Positions 1 to 7,711 of a DNA stretch of 12,472 nt are shown here, piece by piece. Position 1 is the first letter of the stretch. Each line of letters begins with the position of its first letter. The notes under the pieces were generated by a model. The model did no database searches and had not been told where the DNA came from. It saw nothing but the letters and a program-made list of their open reading frames with translations. The stretch lies in the NCBI GenBank assembly GCA_964515915.1, contig CAZEXM010000087.1, positions 1-12,472 of the forward strand, given 5' to 3'. Origin of the DNA: JAHOYW01 sp964515915 (GTDB taxonomy: Bacteria > Verrucomicrobiota > Lentisphaeria > Victivallales > Victivallaceae). Position numbers and translations under genes: made by a program.

Positions 1-219
1 TAGAGGCGCAACGAGCAAGCTGGGATTTTATGTCACAAAGTGCAGAAGATGCTTTTTTATTACATTTTCGATGCCGCCAAGCTCATAAAAAAGGCGATCA
101 TCTGACGGCAATCCGGTTTTTAACCCGAAGATGAGACAAAAGGAAGAGATTGTTGTCAGGATAAGCAGGGCACTCCAGAACTTTGTCTTTTTTTAAATTA
201 ATTTATCCACAATGGTCAT
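1..219 (-). pseudogene. Remnant of an exported truncated-haemoglobin-like gene (cut by window edge)
   Basis: On the minus strand one frame reads ATG (219), eight codons, TAA (193-195), then an open stretch giving KKTKFWSALLILTTISSF, a signal-anchor-like segment. It continues with RLFYELGGIENVIKKHLLHFVT, meets a second TAA (28-30), and resumes in the same frame as NPSLLVAPL up to base 1. The LFYELGG...I...HF...NPSL pattern resembles the N-terminus of group 1 truncated haemoglobins (LYxxLGGxxxIxxVVxxF...DPxL), which in PVC bacteria are often exported. That resemblance is from memory, not an alignment. Two in-frame stops and no intact start after the first stop suggest a decayed gene. The window edge hides the haem-ligand region. 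Alternatives: a chance open frame, or two sequencing errors. No other gene in 1-219 looked better. Confidence 0.35.
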
Positions 220-355
220 TACTTCCCGGAAAAAATATGTAATTAAGCTAAGCGGAAAATATATCATATTCTCAGGTGCTTTGCACGGGTTGAGCTATAA
301 AAAAACACCATCTGCCGTCGATGATGTATATTTATAGAATTATACGAAAAACTAA

Positions 356-383
356 TTGATTGTTCTCCGGTATATGTTAAATT
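356..383 (+). promoter_or_regulatory. Candidate sigma-70 promoter for the HD-domain gene
   Basis: TTGATT (356-361), a 16-bp spacer and TAAATT (378-383), about 70 bp before the ATG at 454. The match is modest and the region is AT-rich. Apart from this, 220-441 shows no convincing gene; the long minus-strand frames there are shadows of the HD gene. Confidence 0.25.
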
Positions 384-453
384 AATGTAACTGCTCAGGA
401 GTCTGAATGCAGAATTGTAACTGAAAATTGATATTGACATGAAGGAGATAAAC

Positions 454-1173
454 ATGGTCAGATGTCCGGGACAGGATATGCGATATTGGACGCCGGAAGA
501 TATTTTTGACGTAAAATGTCCTTTTTGTGATAAGGAACTTGAATTTTTCAAAGACGAACCATTCAGGATTTGCACGGAATGCGAAGGCGAGGTGCGCAAC
601 CCGAAAATCGACCTCGGTTGCGCAAAATGGTGTAAGCACGCCAAAGAATGCCTGGGCTCGCTTGTTCCGCAGGACGACGGCAGTATCTCCATGTGTGACC
701 GGCTGATAGCTGAGATGAGGAATATCTTCGGAAATGACCGCAAACGCATAAGCCATGCTCTGAAAGTTTTGAGTTTTGCCGAAGAGATTCTCAAGCATGA
801 AACAGGTGATCCGCTGGTGGTCAGGGCGGCCGCTATTCTCCATGATATCGGCATTCACGAAGCTGAGCGTAAATATAAATCATGCGCCGGGAATTACCAG
901 GAAATCGAAGGGCCGCCAATTGCCGCGGGAATAATGGAAAAACTTAAGATTGATAAGGAAGTTATTGAGCATGTATGCAGGATTATCGCTTCGCACCACA
1001 GTGCCAAAGACATTGATACCATTGAATTCCGCATACTATGGGACGCGGACTGGATTGTCAACATCCCCGACGAATACCCTGGTCTGGAAGCAAATAAGAT
1101 TTCAGCTTTGATCGAACGTATATTTAAAACCGCGTACGGCAGGAAAATGGCCCGGAGAAAATATGTTAAATAA
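454..1173 (+). CDS. HD-domain phosphohydrolase-like protein with Cys-rich N-terminus
   Basis: Predicted soluble metal-dependent phosphohydrolase of the HD superfamily, 239 residues; the substrate is unknown. The C-terminal half has the HD signature: H101 in SHALKVL, H130-D131 in AAILHDIG, H181-H182 in ASHHSA, and D197 or D199 in LWDADW as the last metal ligand. The first 70 residues carry CPFC (22-25), CTEC (40-43) and a further cluster C56, C60, C66, consistent with a zinc ribbon or another Cys-bound metal site. The start at 454 is preferred over an in-frame ATG at 439, because AAGGAG (442-447) lies 6 bp before it and would sit inside the longer version. No partner gene is co-directional and close: serC is 179 bp downstream. 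I see no clear terminator after the stop. The family is confident; the reaction is not assignable. Confidence 0.85.
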   Translation: MVRCPGQDMRYWTPEDIFDVKCPFCDKELEFFKDEPFRICTECEGEVRNPKIDLGCAKWCKHAKECLGSLVPQDDGSISMCDRLIAEMRNIFGNDRKRISHALKVLSFAEEILKHETGDPLVVRAAAILHDIGIHEAERKYKSCAGNYQEIEGPPIAAGIMEKLKIDKEVIEHVCRIIASHHSAKDIDTIEFRILWDADWIVNIPDEYPGLEANKISALIERIFKTAYGRKMARRKYVK

Positions 1174-1352
1174 TGTCGGTTTCCGTAGCACCCGGCGCCA
1201 TGCGCGGATAAAATTCAGAACGGAAAATGCGGAAAATAAAAGCTAAAAAGCACTTGTGCTTACTTGAAAAAAATAAATCAGGAACTAGTTTTATTCTAAT
1301 AATATTTTTCCGGCAAATAAATCTTTATTAACGATATAAGCGAGGCGATATA

Positions 1353-2435
1353 ATGAAAGTATATAATTTCAGTGCAGGCCCGGCGATGCTACCGGAAGAT
1401 GTGATGCTCAAAGCTCAAGAAGAATTTTGCGACTACCTCGGTACTCAGTCCGGGATTCTGGAATTATCACATCGCGGCCCGCAATTCATGGAAGTTCTCG
1501 CAATGGCAAAACAGAATATTCGTGATTTGATGAATATCAATGATGATTACGAAATTTGCTTTATTCAAGGCGGCGCCAGTATGCAGTTCTGCATGATTCC
1601 GATGAATTTTCTCACTGCTGATGCTGTGGCTGACTACGCTGATTCCGGTACCTGGAGCACGAAAGCCATCAAAGAGGCGCAGCTTTTCGGCAAAGTTAAT
1701 GTTGTCGGCAGCAGTAAAGAAACTAATTATGACCGTATTCCGGTTGTTCGTCACTGGAAACCTTCTGAAGACGCGGCTTATCTGCATATTACCAGCAACA
1801 ACACCATCGCCGGAACCCAGTATCATACTTTTCCGCCGGTGAAAGAAGGGGTTCCGATGATAGCGGATATGTCCAGTGATTTCATGTCCCGGGTAATTGA
1901 TATTAATGATTTCGGCATGGTTTACGGCGGAGCTCAGAAAAATCTCGGGCCAAGCGGTGTCGCTCTGGTAATTATTCGTAAGGACCTGGCCGCGCGCGGC
2001 GCGAAAAATATTCCGACCATGCTGCGTTATAAAACTTATATTGACAAAGATTCAATGTTCAATACTCCTCCGACTTTTGCTATTTACCTTTTGAAAATGG
2101 TAACCGACTGGATGCGGGAACAAGGCGGTTTAGCGGTGATTGAAGAAATTAACAACATAAAATCTGAAGGCCTTTACGAACTTATGGATGGAAGCGGTTT
2201 CTATCGCAGTCCGGTTTCTCCCGGCAGCCGTTCTAAAATGAATATCGTTTTCCGTCTGCCTACGGAAGAGCTCGAAGCCAAATTCCTCAAGGAAGCGGCC
2301 GTAAACGGTATGAGTGGTTTAAAGGGCCATCGTTCAGTAGGCGGTATCCGCGCGAGTATTTATAATGCGATGCCACTTGCCGGAGTTGAAAAATTGATTG
2401 ATTTTATGCTTCAATTTGAAAAAGACAATGGCTGA
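1353..2435 (+). CDS. serC: Phosphoserine aminotransferase
   Basis: PLP-dependent class V aminotransferase of 360 residues, the usual SerC length. It converts 3-phosphohydroxypyruvate plus glutamate to O-phosphoserine in serine synthesis, and also acts on the related substrate in pyridoxal phosphate synthesis. It opens with NFSAGPAMLP, typical of SerC. The cofactor-site residues match the E. coli pattern with an offset of one or two: W101, T151, D172, Q195 and the Schiff-base lysine K196 in YGGAQKNLGPSG. The substrate-binding HRG motif is at 40-42. The C-terminus keeps GHRSVGGIRASIYNA. GAGG (1342-1345), 7 bp before the ATG, serves as ribosome site. The gene stands alone; serA is not in the window. 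It ends at a strong hairpin terminator. The 179 bp before it hold only a weak AAGCAC/GTGCTT palindrome (1248-1261) and AT-rich sequence; I could not choose a promoter there. Confidence 0.97.
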   Translation: MKVYNFSAGPAMLPEDVMLKAQEEFCDYLGTQSGILELSHRGPQFMEVLAMAKQNIRDLMNINDDYEICFIQGGASMQFCMIPMNFLTADAVADYADSGTWSTKAIKEAQLFGKVNVVGSSKETNYDRIPVVRHWKPSEDAAYLHITSNNTIAGTQYHTFPPVKEGVPMIADMSSDFMSRVIDINDFGMVYGGAQKNLGPSGVALVIIRKDLAARGAKNIPTMLRYKTYIDKDSMFNTPPTFAIYLLKMVTDWMREQGGLAVIEEINNIKSEGLYELMDGSGFYRSPVSPGSRSKMNIVFRLPTEELEAKFLKEAAVNGMSGLKGHRSVGGIRASIYNAMPLAGVEKLIDFMLQFEKDNG

Positions 2436-2456
2436 TGCATAATTGTCAAATATACG

Positions 2457-2495
2457 AAAAATGACGGTTTGATTAATATCAACCGTCATTTTTTT
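2457..2495. terminator. Bidirectional rho-independent terminator between serC and the TPR gene
   Basis: The 9-bp stem ATGACGGTT (2461-2469) / AACCGTCAT (2481-2489) has an 11-base loop. T6 (2490-2495) follows on the plus strand, and A4 (2457-2460) precedes it, giving a U tract on the minus strand. It sits between two convergent stops (2435 and 2521) and can serve both transcripts. Confidence 0.85.
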
Positions 2496-2520
2496 GGGTA
2501 CTATGAAAGTAATCGCGTAA

Positions 2521-3531
2521 CTACTTTTTCAGTTTCTTGTCAATTACGGCAATTTGTTTGTCGGCTAACTTTGTCCACCACGGACCGCCTTTTTTGCATT
2601 CTTCCCATTTCTTTTTTGCCGCTTCCAATTTGCCTTGCCGTTGCAGGTTTTGCGCAACCCGCAGCAGGCCGCGGGTTTTCCAATATTTACTTTTAATAGT
2701 ATCAATTTTTTCAATCCAAACTGCGGCCGCTTCCGGTTTGCCGGAGGCGTTCAATGCTTCAATTATCCGGATAATTGCGACTTCTTTGTGGTTTGGAGGT
2801 CCTTTAGGCATTTCATAGATCGCAGTAAACTCGATAATGGCTTCCTGATATTTTTTTATGCCGTATTTTATGTTTCCCCGCTCATTATATGCCTCATACT
2901 GGCGGTATGGATGCATCTTGGCGATAACATCTTTGTTTAGCATTTTCAGGGCTGCTTCAGGTTTTTTCTGGCGGGCCAGGGCCTGCGCCTGATAAATCAG
3001 GCCGCGACTGTGCCAGACGCCTTTGGGATTTAGCTCAACAAGTTTTTTCCCAAAATTTCCCAGGTCTGCATATTTTTTTAAATTATTTGAAGACAGACAA
3101 GAGAGGTAGAGGCAGGTATTCTTCATAGACTTAGTTGCTTTATCGTCCGCTAAAGTCTTTTTTGCAATAGCAAGGACAGTATCATATTTTCTGCCCCAGT
3201 AAATATTATGCAGATACAGGTTGAAAGCATTATTCCTTTGACCGGCAGAGAGTTTGTCCACTTTCAGAAGATTTTCATACACTTTTGCGGCTTCATTGTA
3301 TTTTTGCAAAAATCGCAATGAAAATCCCAGATAATACATCGAATTATATTTTTCCGAGGGTGTTTTTGCCAGTTTGGCGGCTTTGCCAAGCGTAACTAGC
3401 GCTTCCTTATATTTTTTTGCTTTGTATTCTTCGATACCTTTTGTCCAGGCTTCTTTGTACGTTTCCGCTGTCATGGCTGCGGCTGTAGTGCATATTACGA
3501 TTGCTCCCAGCATAATATTACGAATTTTCAT
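2521..3531 (-). CDS. Exported tetratricopeptide-repeat protein
   Basis: 336 residues with an N-terminal signal peptide: MKIR, a hydrophobic core at about 5-20, and a likely cut near AMTA-E. The mature part is a helical repeat protein. TPR-like units are seen around 25-55 (GIEEYKAKKYKEAL), 61-92 (YYLGFSLRFLQKYNEAAKVYENLL), 173-200 and 213-240 (YNERGNIKYGIKKYQEAI). A final Ala-rich repeat pair lies at about 285-312, followed by GPWWTKLADKQI, a tail seen at the end of other exported TPR proteins. TPR folds mediate protein-protein contacts, so it is probably a periplasmic scaffold. The partner is unknown and nothing nearby identifies it. The start is supported by GGGAG 9 bp upstream on the minus strand. 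Lysine-rich composition is shared with the other exported proteins here. Confidence 0.85.
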   Translation of the reverse strand: MKIRNIMLGAIVICTTAAAMTAETYKEAWTKGIEEYKAKKYKEALVTLGKAAKLAKTPSEKYNSMYYLGFSLRFLQKYNEAAKVYENLLKVDKLSAGQRNNAFNLYLHNIYWGRKYDTVLAIAKKTLADDKATKSMKNTCLYLSCLSSNNLKKYADLGNFGKKLVELNPKGVWHSRGLIYQAQALARQKKPEAALKMLNKDVIAKMHPYRQYEAYNERGNIKYGIKKYQEAIIEFTAIYEMPKGPPNHKEVAIIRIIEALNASGKPEAAAVWIEKIDTIKSKYWKTRGLLRVAQNLQRQGKLEAAKKKWEECKKGGPWWTKLADKQIAVIDKKLKK

Positions 3532-3570
3532 TTTGCTGAACTCCCTTGTTTTTTGTGGTTAGACAATAAT

Positions 3571-3599
3571 ACACTAATGTTGATATGCACATTTGTCAA
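3571..3599 (-). promoter_or_regulatory. Candidate sigma-70 promoter for the TPR gene
   Basis: On the minus strand, consensus TTGACA (3594-3599), a 17-bp spacer and TAGTGT (3571-3576). The -35 is perfect and the -10 weak. It leaves a leader of about 35 bases before the start at 3531. Confidence 0.45.
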
Positions 3600-3621
3600 G
3601 TTTTGAAATTAATCTGCAATA

Positions 3622-4197
3622 TTAATATCTGTTAGCTTGCGCTTGTTTGTTGGCTTTGTGAACTACAATGCCGATTGTCAGCGCTAAAACACCAAATACT
3701 AAAAAGTATATTCCGGTTAATATGACGATAAATCGTATGCCGATGTCCGGGTGAAACAACAGCGCCAAAGCAAAAATTATGGAAATAACTCCCACTAAAG
3801 CGGTCAATATACGCGCCGGGACCGGGCCGTGTTTGGCCTTATATACTTTTACTAATTGATGGCTGCCTGAAATTAAAACCCAGATAGCAAATATCAGAAC
3901 AAAAATATCTTTCAGCCACTCCGGTTTTATTAAAATTCCCAGTCCGGCGGCAAGGCAGATAAAACCATAGATCAGGAACAAGCCTTTACCGGCGTTCATT
4001 TTCATGGCTTTGAGCAAGGCCGTTAAGCCGTTGAATAACAGGAAAATCCCTAACAGGAGACAAAGCGTGGTTATGGCAATACCCGGTATTGCAATGAAAA
4101 TGATACCGACTACCAGAGCAAAAAAACCTCGGAGAAGAATAAAATCCCAAATCGTATGCTGCACTGCCTTAAAATAATCATTGGTTTTCGCCATCAT
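3622..4197 (-). CDS. HdeD-family (DUF308) six-helix membrane protein
   Basis: 191 residues with six predicted membrane helices (about 20-40, 43-64, 73-91, 97-115, 129-148, 154-178), arranged as three similar two-helix units. The G-I/W-x-L-hydrophobic-G signature before basic loops recurs (LLGIFLLFNGLTALLKAM, AIWVLISGSHQLVKVYKAK, LTGIYFLVFGVLALTIG). This is the layout of the HdeD/DUF308 inner-membrane family, linked to acid resistance in E. coli; the molecular function is not established. I chose the start at 4197 (MMAKTND) because AAAGG (4205-4209) lies 7 bp upstream. A longer in-frame start at 4266 would add 23 residues, pre-empt that site and overlap the promoter. It is divergent from tsaD. 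Confidence 0.8.
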   Translation of the reverse strand: MMAKTNDYFKAVQHTIWDFILLRGFFALVVGIIFIAIPGIAITTLCLLLGIFLLFNGLTALLKAMKMNAGKGLFLIYGFICLAAGLGILIKPEWLKDIFVLIFAIWVLISGSHQLVKVYKAKHGPVPARILTALVGVISIIFALALLFHPDIGIRFIVILTGIYFLVFGVLALTIGIVVHKANKQAQANRY

Positions 4198-4231
4198 AAA
4201 AATACCTTTATTTTTAGTTATTATATTGATT

Positions 4232-4260
4232 ATTATGCTGCTGGAAACGTGAAAAAACAA
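4232..4260 (-). promoter_or_regulatory. Candidate promoter for the HdeD-like gene
   Basis: On the minus strand, TTGTTT (4255-4260), a 17-bp spacer and CATAAT (4232-4237), leaving a leader of about 30 bases before the ATG at 4197. It lies back to back with the tsaD promoter candidate. Confidence 0.4.
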
Positions 4261-4289
4261 TAGCATTTAGCAAATTAATATTGTTTTTT

Positions 4290-4318
4290 TTGATAAATTG
4301 ACTATATTTGTGTTTAAT
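4290..4318 (+). promoter_or_regulatory. Candidate promoter for tsaD-gph
   Basis: TTGATA (4290-4295), a 17-bp spacer and TTTAAT (4313-4318), about 60 bp before the chosen tsaD start. This supports the later start, because the longer in-frame version (from 4308) would begin inside the promoter. Confidence 0.4.
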
Positions 4319-4376
4319 TACAGCATTTGTCCGTGAAAATTATTTCACGCAAATACTGTATTATTCAGGATTTCAG

Positions 4377-5456
4377 ATGAGTTTAATTCTAGGCATAGAA
4401 AGCAGTTGCGACGAAACCGCGGCCGCAGTAGTGAAAGACGGTTCGCAAGTCCTCGGGGATTGTGTGGCCTCGCAAATCGCCCGGCACGCGGTGCACGGCG
4501 GGGTTGTGCCCGAATTGGCGGCGCGTGAACATCTGCTCGCCGCGCGTCCCGTCCTGGAAACCGCTCTCCAAAACGCCGGGGTCGGCTTTGGCGGGCTCGA
4601 CGCGGTAGCGGTAACGAACGGCCCCGGTTTAATGCCCGCTTTGCTGGTCGGTTTAAATCTGGCGAAGGGAATAGCTGTCGGCCATAATTTGCCCTTTATT
4701 GCTATAAATCATTTCATCGCGCATATTTACGCGTCATTTCTCGATGGTGGCGCGGCGGAGCTGCGGAAAAACGAAACTTACCCTATTCTGGCTTTGGTGG
4801 TTTCCGGCGGACACACCGCGCTTTTGCTGATTGATGCCCGGGGACAGGCCAGGCTGGTTGGTACAACAATTGACGATGCCGCCGGCGAAGCTTTGGACAA
4901 GGCCGCGAAAATGCTTGATCTGGGATATCCGGGCGGGCCGGCCATTCAAAAAGCGGCGGAATCCGGTGATCCCCTGAAATACCGGTTTCCACGTCCTTTG
5001 ACCGGGAGCGGCGGCAAAGCCCTGGCCCCGCAGCATAAGTTGAATTTCAGTTTCAGCGGCGTCAAAACCGCTTTATTATATCATATCCGCAGATTGGAGG
5101 AAGCCGACGGTAAACTTGCGGGGCAGGTTTTGTCTGACACAGCGGCATCCTACCAGGAGGCAATCGTTGACGTTTTATGTATAAAAACCGCCGCCGCTGC
5201 GAAAAAATATAATGTCCGCACAGTAGTTTTGTGCGGTGGAGTCGCCTGTAATTCAGTTTTGCGTGAACGGTTGCCGAAGGCATTGCCGGCGGGCACGAAA
5301 TTGCGTTTGGCGGAACGGAAATATTGTACGGATAACGCCGCGATGGTTGGCGGACTGGCGCATTATTATTTTGAAAAAGGTGAATTTTCTCCTCTGGATA
5401 TTGATGCCTTCGCGCGTTTGCCGCTCATTTCCCAAGTACCGTTTGTGAATATTTAA
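4377..5456 (+). CDS. tsaD: tRNA N6-adenosine threonylcarbamoyltransferase
   Basis: 359 residues. TsaD transfers the threonylcarbamoyl group from threonylcarbamoyl-AMP to A37 of ANN-decoding tRNAs, working with TsaB and TsaE in the cytoplasm. The ASKHA-fold signature is complete: GIESSCDETAAAVV (6-19), HGGVVPELAAREH (40-52), the metal-ligand pair H112/H116 in NHFIAH, SGGHT (143-147), DDAAGEALDKAAKMLDLGYP (166-185), NFSFSGVK (223-230), GGVACNSVLRERL (287-299) and the third metal ligand D319 in CTDNAAM. AGGA (4367-4370), 6 bp before the ATG at 4377, and the start of the family's MxILGIE opening decide the start over an in-frame ATG at 4308. gph follows after 14 bp, suggesting an operon. tsaB and tsaE are not in the window. 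Confidence 0.97.
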   Translation: MSLILGIESSCDETAAAVVKDGSQVLGDCVASQIARHAVHGGVVPELAAREHLLAARPVLETALQNAGVGFGGLDAVAVTNGPGLMPALLVGLNLAKGIAVGHNLPFIAINHFIAHIYASFLDGGAAELRKNETYPILALVVSGGHTALLLIDARGQARLVGTTIDDAAGEALDKAAKMLDLGYPGGPAIQKAAESGDPLKYRFPRPLTGSGGKALAPQHKLNFSFSGVKTALLYHIRRLEEADGKLAGQVLSDTAASYQEAIVDVLCIKTAAAAKKYNVRTVVLCGGVACNSVLRERLPKALPAGTKLRLAERKYCTDNAAMVGGLAHYYFEKGEFSPLDIDAFARLPLISQVPFVNI

Positions 5457-5470
5457 TATAGGGACTGTTT

Positions 5471-6130
5471 ATGCCGCAAGTAATAATTTTTGACCTCGAT
5501 GGAACTTTGATTGATTCGCGTATGGATTTGACGATCTCGGTTAATCTAACTCGTGAAGCTTATAATTTACCGCCTTTATCCCTGGAAACCGTTTGCGGTT
5601 TCATCGGCAACGGCGCCCGCAAACTGATTGAGCGTTCTTTGCCTGAAGAGATCAATATTGACGATGCTTTACCGCTGATGAAAAAAAATTACTACGAACA
5701 CTTAACGGACGAAACGGAGCTTTATCCGGGAGTTTTAGCCGGTCTGCAAAAACTGGCCGCGTCGGGCAGGAAACTGGCGGTAATAACCAACAAGCCTGAT
5801 GAAGCGGCTAAAATTGTCTTAAAAGAGCTTGGTATCGCCGGATATTTTGACGAAATCATGGGGGGAGGGTGCGGCCATCCCTTAAAACCAGAACCTGGCG
5901 CCTTGCTCTATTTCGCCGCTAAATGGAATGCGGATGCGGAAAAAAGCTGGATGGTCGGCGATCATTACACCGATCTGGAAGCCGGAAAGCGCGCGGGTAT
6001 GCAGTGCTGCTGGGCAAGCTATGGATTTGGCGATCCGCGCGATTCAGCTTACGAGCTCGAAGCAAAATCATTCACCGAATTTGTGACTTGTTTTGAGCCG
6101 GATAGTGAAATGTTGAACAATATTCAGTGA
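5471..6130 (+). CDS. gph: HAD-superfamily phosphatase, phosphoglycolate phosphatase-like
   Basis: 219 residues, a typical Gph length. All four HAD motifs are present: DLDGT (8-12; nucleophile D8, acid D10), T106 in VITNK, K139 in PLKPEP, and GDHYTDLEAGKRAG (163-176) with D164 and D168 holding Mg. The helical cap after motif I (about 15-80) is the C1 type found in phosphoglycolate phosphatase and PpaX-like pyrophosphatases. Gph removes phosphate from 2-phosphoglycolate formed during DNA repair or by side reactions. The exact substrate cannot be fixed from sequence, since pyrophosphatase and other sugar-phosphate phosphatases look similar. AGGGA (5460-5464) lies 6 bp before the start. It is probably co-transcribed with tsaD. 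Only 26 bp separate it from the convergent radical SAM gene, and no terminator is visible in that gap. Confidence 0.85.
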   Translation: MPQVIIFDLDGTLIDSRMDLTISVNLTREAYNLPPLSLETVCGFIGNGARKLIERSLPEEINIDDALPLMKKNYYEHLTDETELYPGVLAGLQKLAASGRKLAVITNKPDEAAKIVLKELGIAGYFDEIMGGGCGHPLKPEPGALLYFAAKWNADAEKSWMVGDHYTDLEAGKRAGMQCCWASYGFGDPRDSAYELEAKSFTEFVTCFEPDSEMLNNIQ

Positions 6131-6156
6131 GGCATTGCCCGTATAAGTACAAATAT

Positions 6157-7407
6157 TTACCTGCCCGAACGGCTTAGCTCCGGGGCCATGCAGTCTTTTA
6201 AAAGCTTGCCGCTGCCGCAGGGGCAGGGGGCTTCCAGGCCGATTTTGCCTTGCCGCAGCATAGGCAGTACCTGCTGGTGAATTTGAGCTTGATGTTCTGA
6301 ATCGCGTTTTCGTCTGATTTCATCAGCCAGGCTTCTAAAACGACCGATGGTATGCGAATAAAACATTTTCCAGCCGGCGCAGAGTTCCGAAACCGCACGC
6401 GCGTCCTGTTTGTAGTCCGGGCGGTTTTTGGGACAGCACCCGGCGCACAGCTCGAGCCACTGACATTCGCCGCAGTATTCGTCAGAAGCGCATTTACGCA
6501 TACCAAATTTTTCGTACAGGGGTGATTCAAGCATCTCTTTCCAACTGTTTTCCATAATATTGCCGAGCTTGAAACGCGGCTCTACAAAAAAATCACAGGG
6601 ATACACACCGCCATCATATTCAACCACCAGGTATTGCCGGCAGTCGCGCGCCATATTGCAGGCGATTGCCTGGTTATTCACCAGTTTAGTCAATATCGTA
6701 TCAAACAGCCGCATGGAAACATTATAACGGTCATGCTTGTACCATTCGTCAAAAATTTGACAAATGAACTTACCCCATTCGACTCCGCTGATGGCGAAAG
6801 GCGCGAGTCCGCCGCCCGGCATATACTCAACGCATTCGATATACTGGTGGTATTTGATGCCGAGATTTTTCAGATAGCGGTATATTTCCGCGGGCCTTTT
6901 AACATTAGCTTGATTTACCAGTGTAAGGATGTTGAATTCAACTTTATTTCGCTCAAGTAATTTTATTGCGTTTATTACTTTGTGGTGTGTACCTTTGCCG
7001 GCGGCGTCAAAGCGGTTTTCGTTGTGGATTCCCGCCGGCCCGTCTAAACTCAGGCCGACCAGAAAATTATAGTCGTGCAGGATTTTTGCCCAATCATCGT
7101 TTAAAAGCACGCCGTTAGTTTGCAGGGTATTTGTAACGTTTTTGCCATTGCCGTACTTTTGCATTAATTTCAGCGCGTTTTTGAAAAAGTCCACTCCCAT
7201 TAGAGTCGGCTCGCCGCCCTGCCATGAAAAAATATGGTTGCGTATATCTAAATCCAGAAATGATGAGACCATTTTTTCCAGGACATCATTAGACATGCGA
7301 TGCGTACAACTGCCGAAAAGCTTCTCTTTCCTGAGGTAAAAACAGTATTTGCAGCGCAAATTGCAATCAAATGACGCCGGTTTGATTAGTAGGCTGAATT
7401 CTTTCAT
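6157..7407 (-). CDS. Anaerobic sulfatase-maturating-type radical SAM/SPASM enzyme with SEC-C tail
   Basis: 416 residues. Enzymes of this family (anSME) oxidise a Cys or Ser of an apo-sulfatase to formylglycine under anaerobic conditions. The radical SAM cluster motif CNLRCKYC gives C15, C19, C22; SWQGGEPTLMG follows at 61-71. The SPASM region holds C250, C256, C271, C306, C312, C315, C321, C325 and C343. D272 in YPCDF matches the catalytic base position of the Clostridium perfringens enzyme, and the Cys spacing agrees with a constant offset from memory. After the SPASM domain, PCPCGSGKLLKDC (394-406) is a SEC-C zinc motif with C395, C397 and C406, as in the SecA tail. No sulfatase is in the window, so the enzyme would act in trans; another substrate protein is possible. 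The ribosome site before the ATG at 7407 is weak. Confidence 0.9.
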   Translation of the reverse strand: MKEFSLLIKPASFDCNLRCKYCFYLRKEKLFGSCTHRMSNDVLEKMVSSFLDLDIRNHIFSWQGGEPTLMGVDFFKNALKLMQKYGNGKNVTNTLQTNGVLLNDDWAKILHDYNFLVGLSLDGPAGIHNENRFDAAGKGTHHKVINAIKLLERNKVEFNILTLVNQANVKRPAEIYRYLKNLGIKYHQYIECVEYMPGGGLAPFAISGVEWGKFICQIFDEWYKHDRYNVSMRLFDTILTKLVNNQAIACNMARDCRQYLVVEYDGGVYPCDFFVEPRFKLGNIMENSWKEMLESPLYEKFGMRKCASDEYCGECQWLELCAGCCPKNRPDYKQDARAVSELCAGWKMFYSHTIGRFRSLADEIRRKRDSEHQAQIHQQVLPMLRQGKIGLEAPCPCGSGKLLKDCMAPELSRSGR

Positions 7408-7447
7408 AGTAATATTGTCTTGTTATATAAAATTAATTTTACAAGCT

Positions 7448-7477
7448 TTAATATGCTGGTTTTTGGGAGCTTTTCAA
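7448..7477 (-). promoter_or_regulatory. Candidate promoter for the radical SAM gene
   Basis: On the minus strand, TTGAAA (7472-7477), an 18-bp spacer and TATTAA (7448-7453), leaving a leader of about 35 bases before the start at 7407. Confidence 0.35.
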
Positions 7478-7514
7478 GGCAGGGAAAGAGATGTTTTTGT
7501 TTTGGCAGTTGGCA

Positions 7515-7653
7515 GGGGGGAGTCAGGAAGATTAACGCTTGTTTGTTGAGGGGCGCTTCGCCCCTCAAACTCCCCCCGCGCCTTATGCAGGCGGCAGCAA
7601 GCGCAAGCGCCTGCACCATATATTTTTTGCTTTCTCTACTCGTGCTCCGCACG
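7515..7653. repeat. GC-rich cluster of hairpins (repeat element or structured RNA candidate)
   Basis: This stretch is clearly richer in G+C than its flanks and is built from inverted repeats. GGGGGGAGT (7515-7523) is complementary to ACTCCCCCC (7569-7577). Inside it, GTTTG plus AGGGGCG (7541-7555, with a TTG bulge) pairs with CGCCCCT plus CAAAC (7559-7570) around a 3-base loop. GCAGGCG (7587-7593) pairs with CGCCTGC (7608-7614), and CGTGC (7641-7645) with GCACG (7649-7653) around TCC. Two frames of about 80 codons cross the cluster on opposite strands, but neither looks like protein. The rest of 7408-7711 holds only the promoter candidate for the upstream gene. Similar GC-rich stem repeats between genes are common in environmental genomes; whether this is a dispersed repeat needs the genome. 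Confidence 0.5.
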
Positions 7654-7711
7654 CTTGACTAACAAAAGAGATGCACCTTTTTTAGATTGGGTATTTTTCA
7701 AAAATTCGTAA

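Noticed and set aside
264..858. Two long minus-strand frames (196 and 158 codons) opposite the HD gene
   Set aside because: They overlap a gene with clear HD motifs and a strong ribosome site, and show no recognisable domain or start signal of their own.
7404..7662. Overlapping frames of about 80 codons on both strands across the hairpin cluster
   Set aside because: They arise from GC-rich palindromic sequence, have low-complexity Ser/Ala/Arg content and lack ribosome sites.
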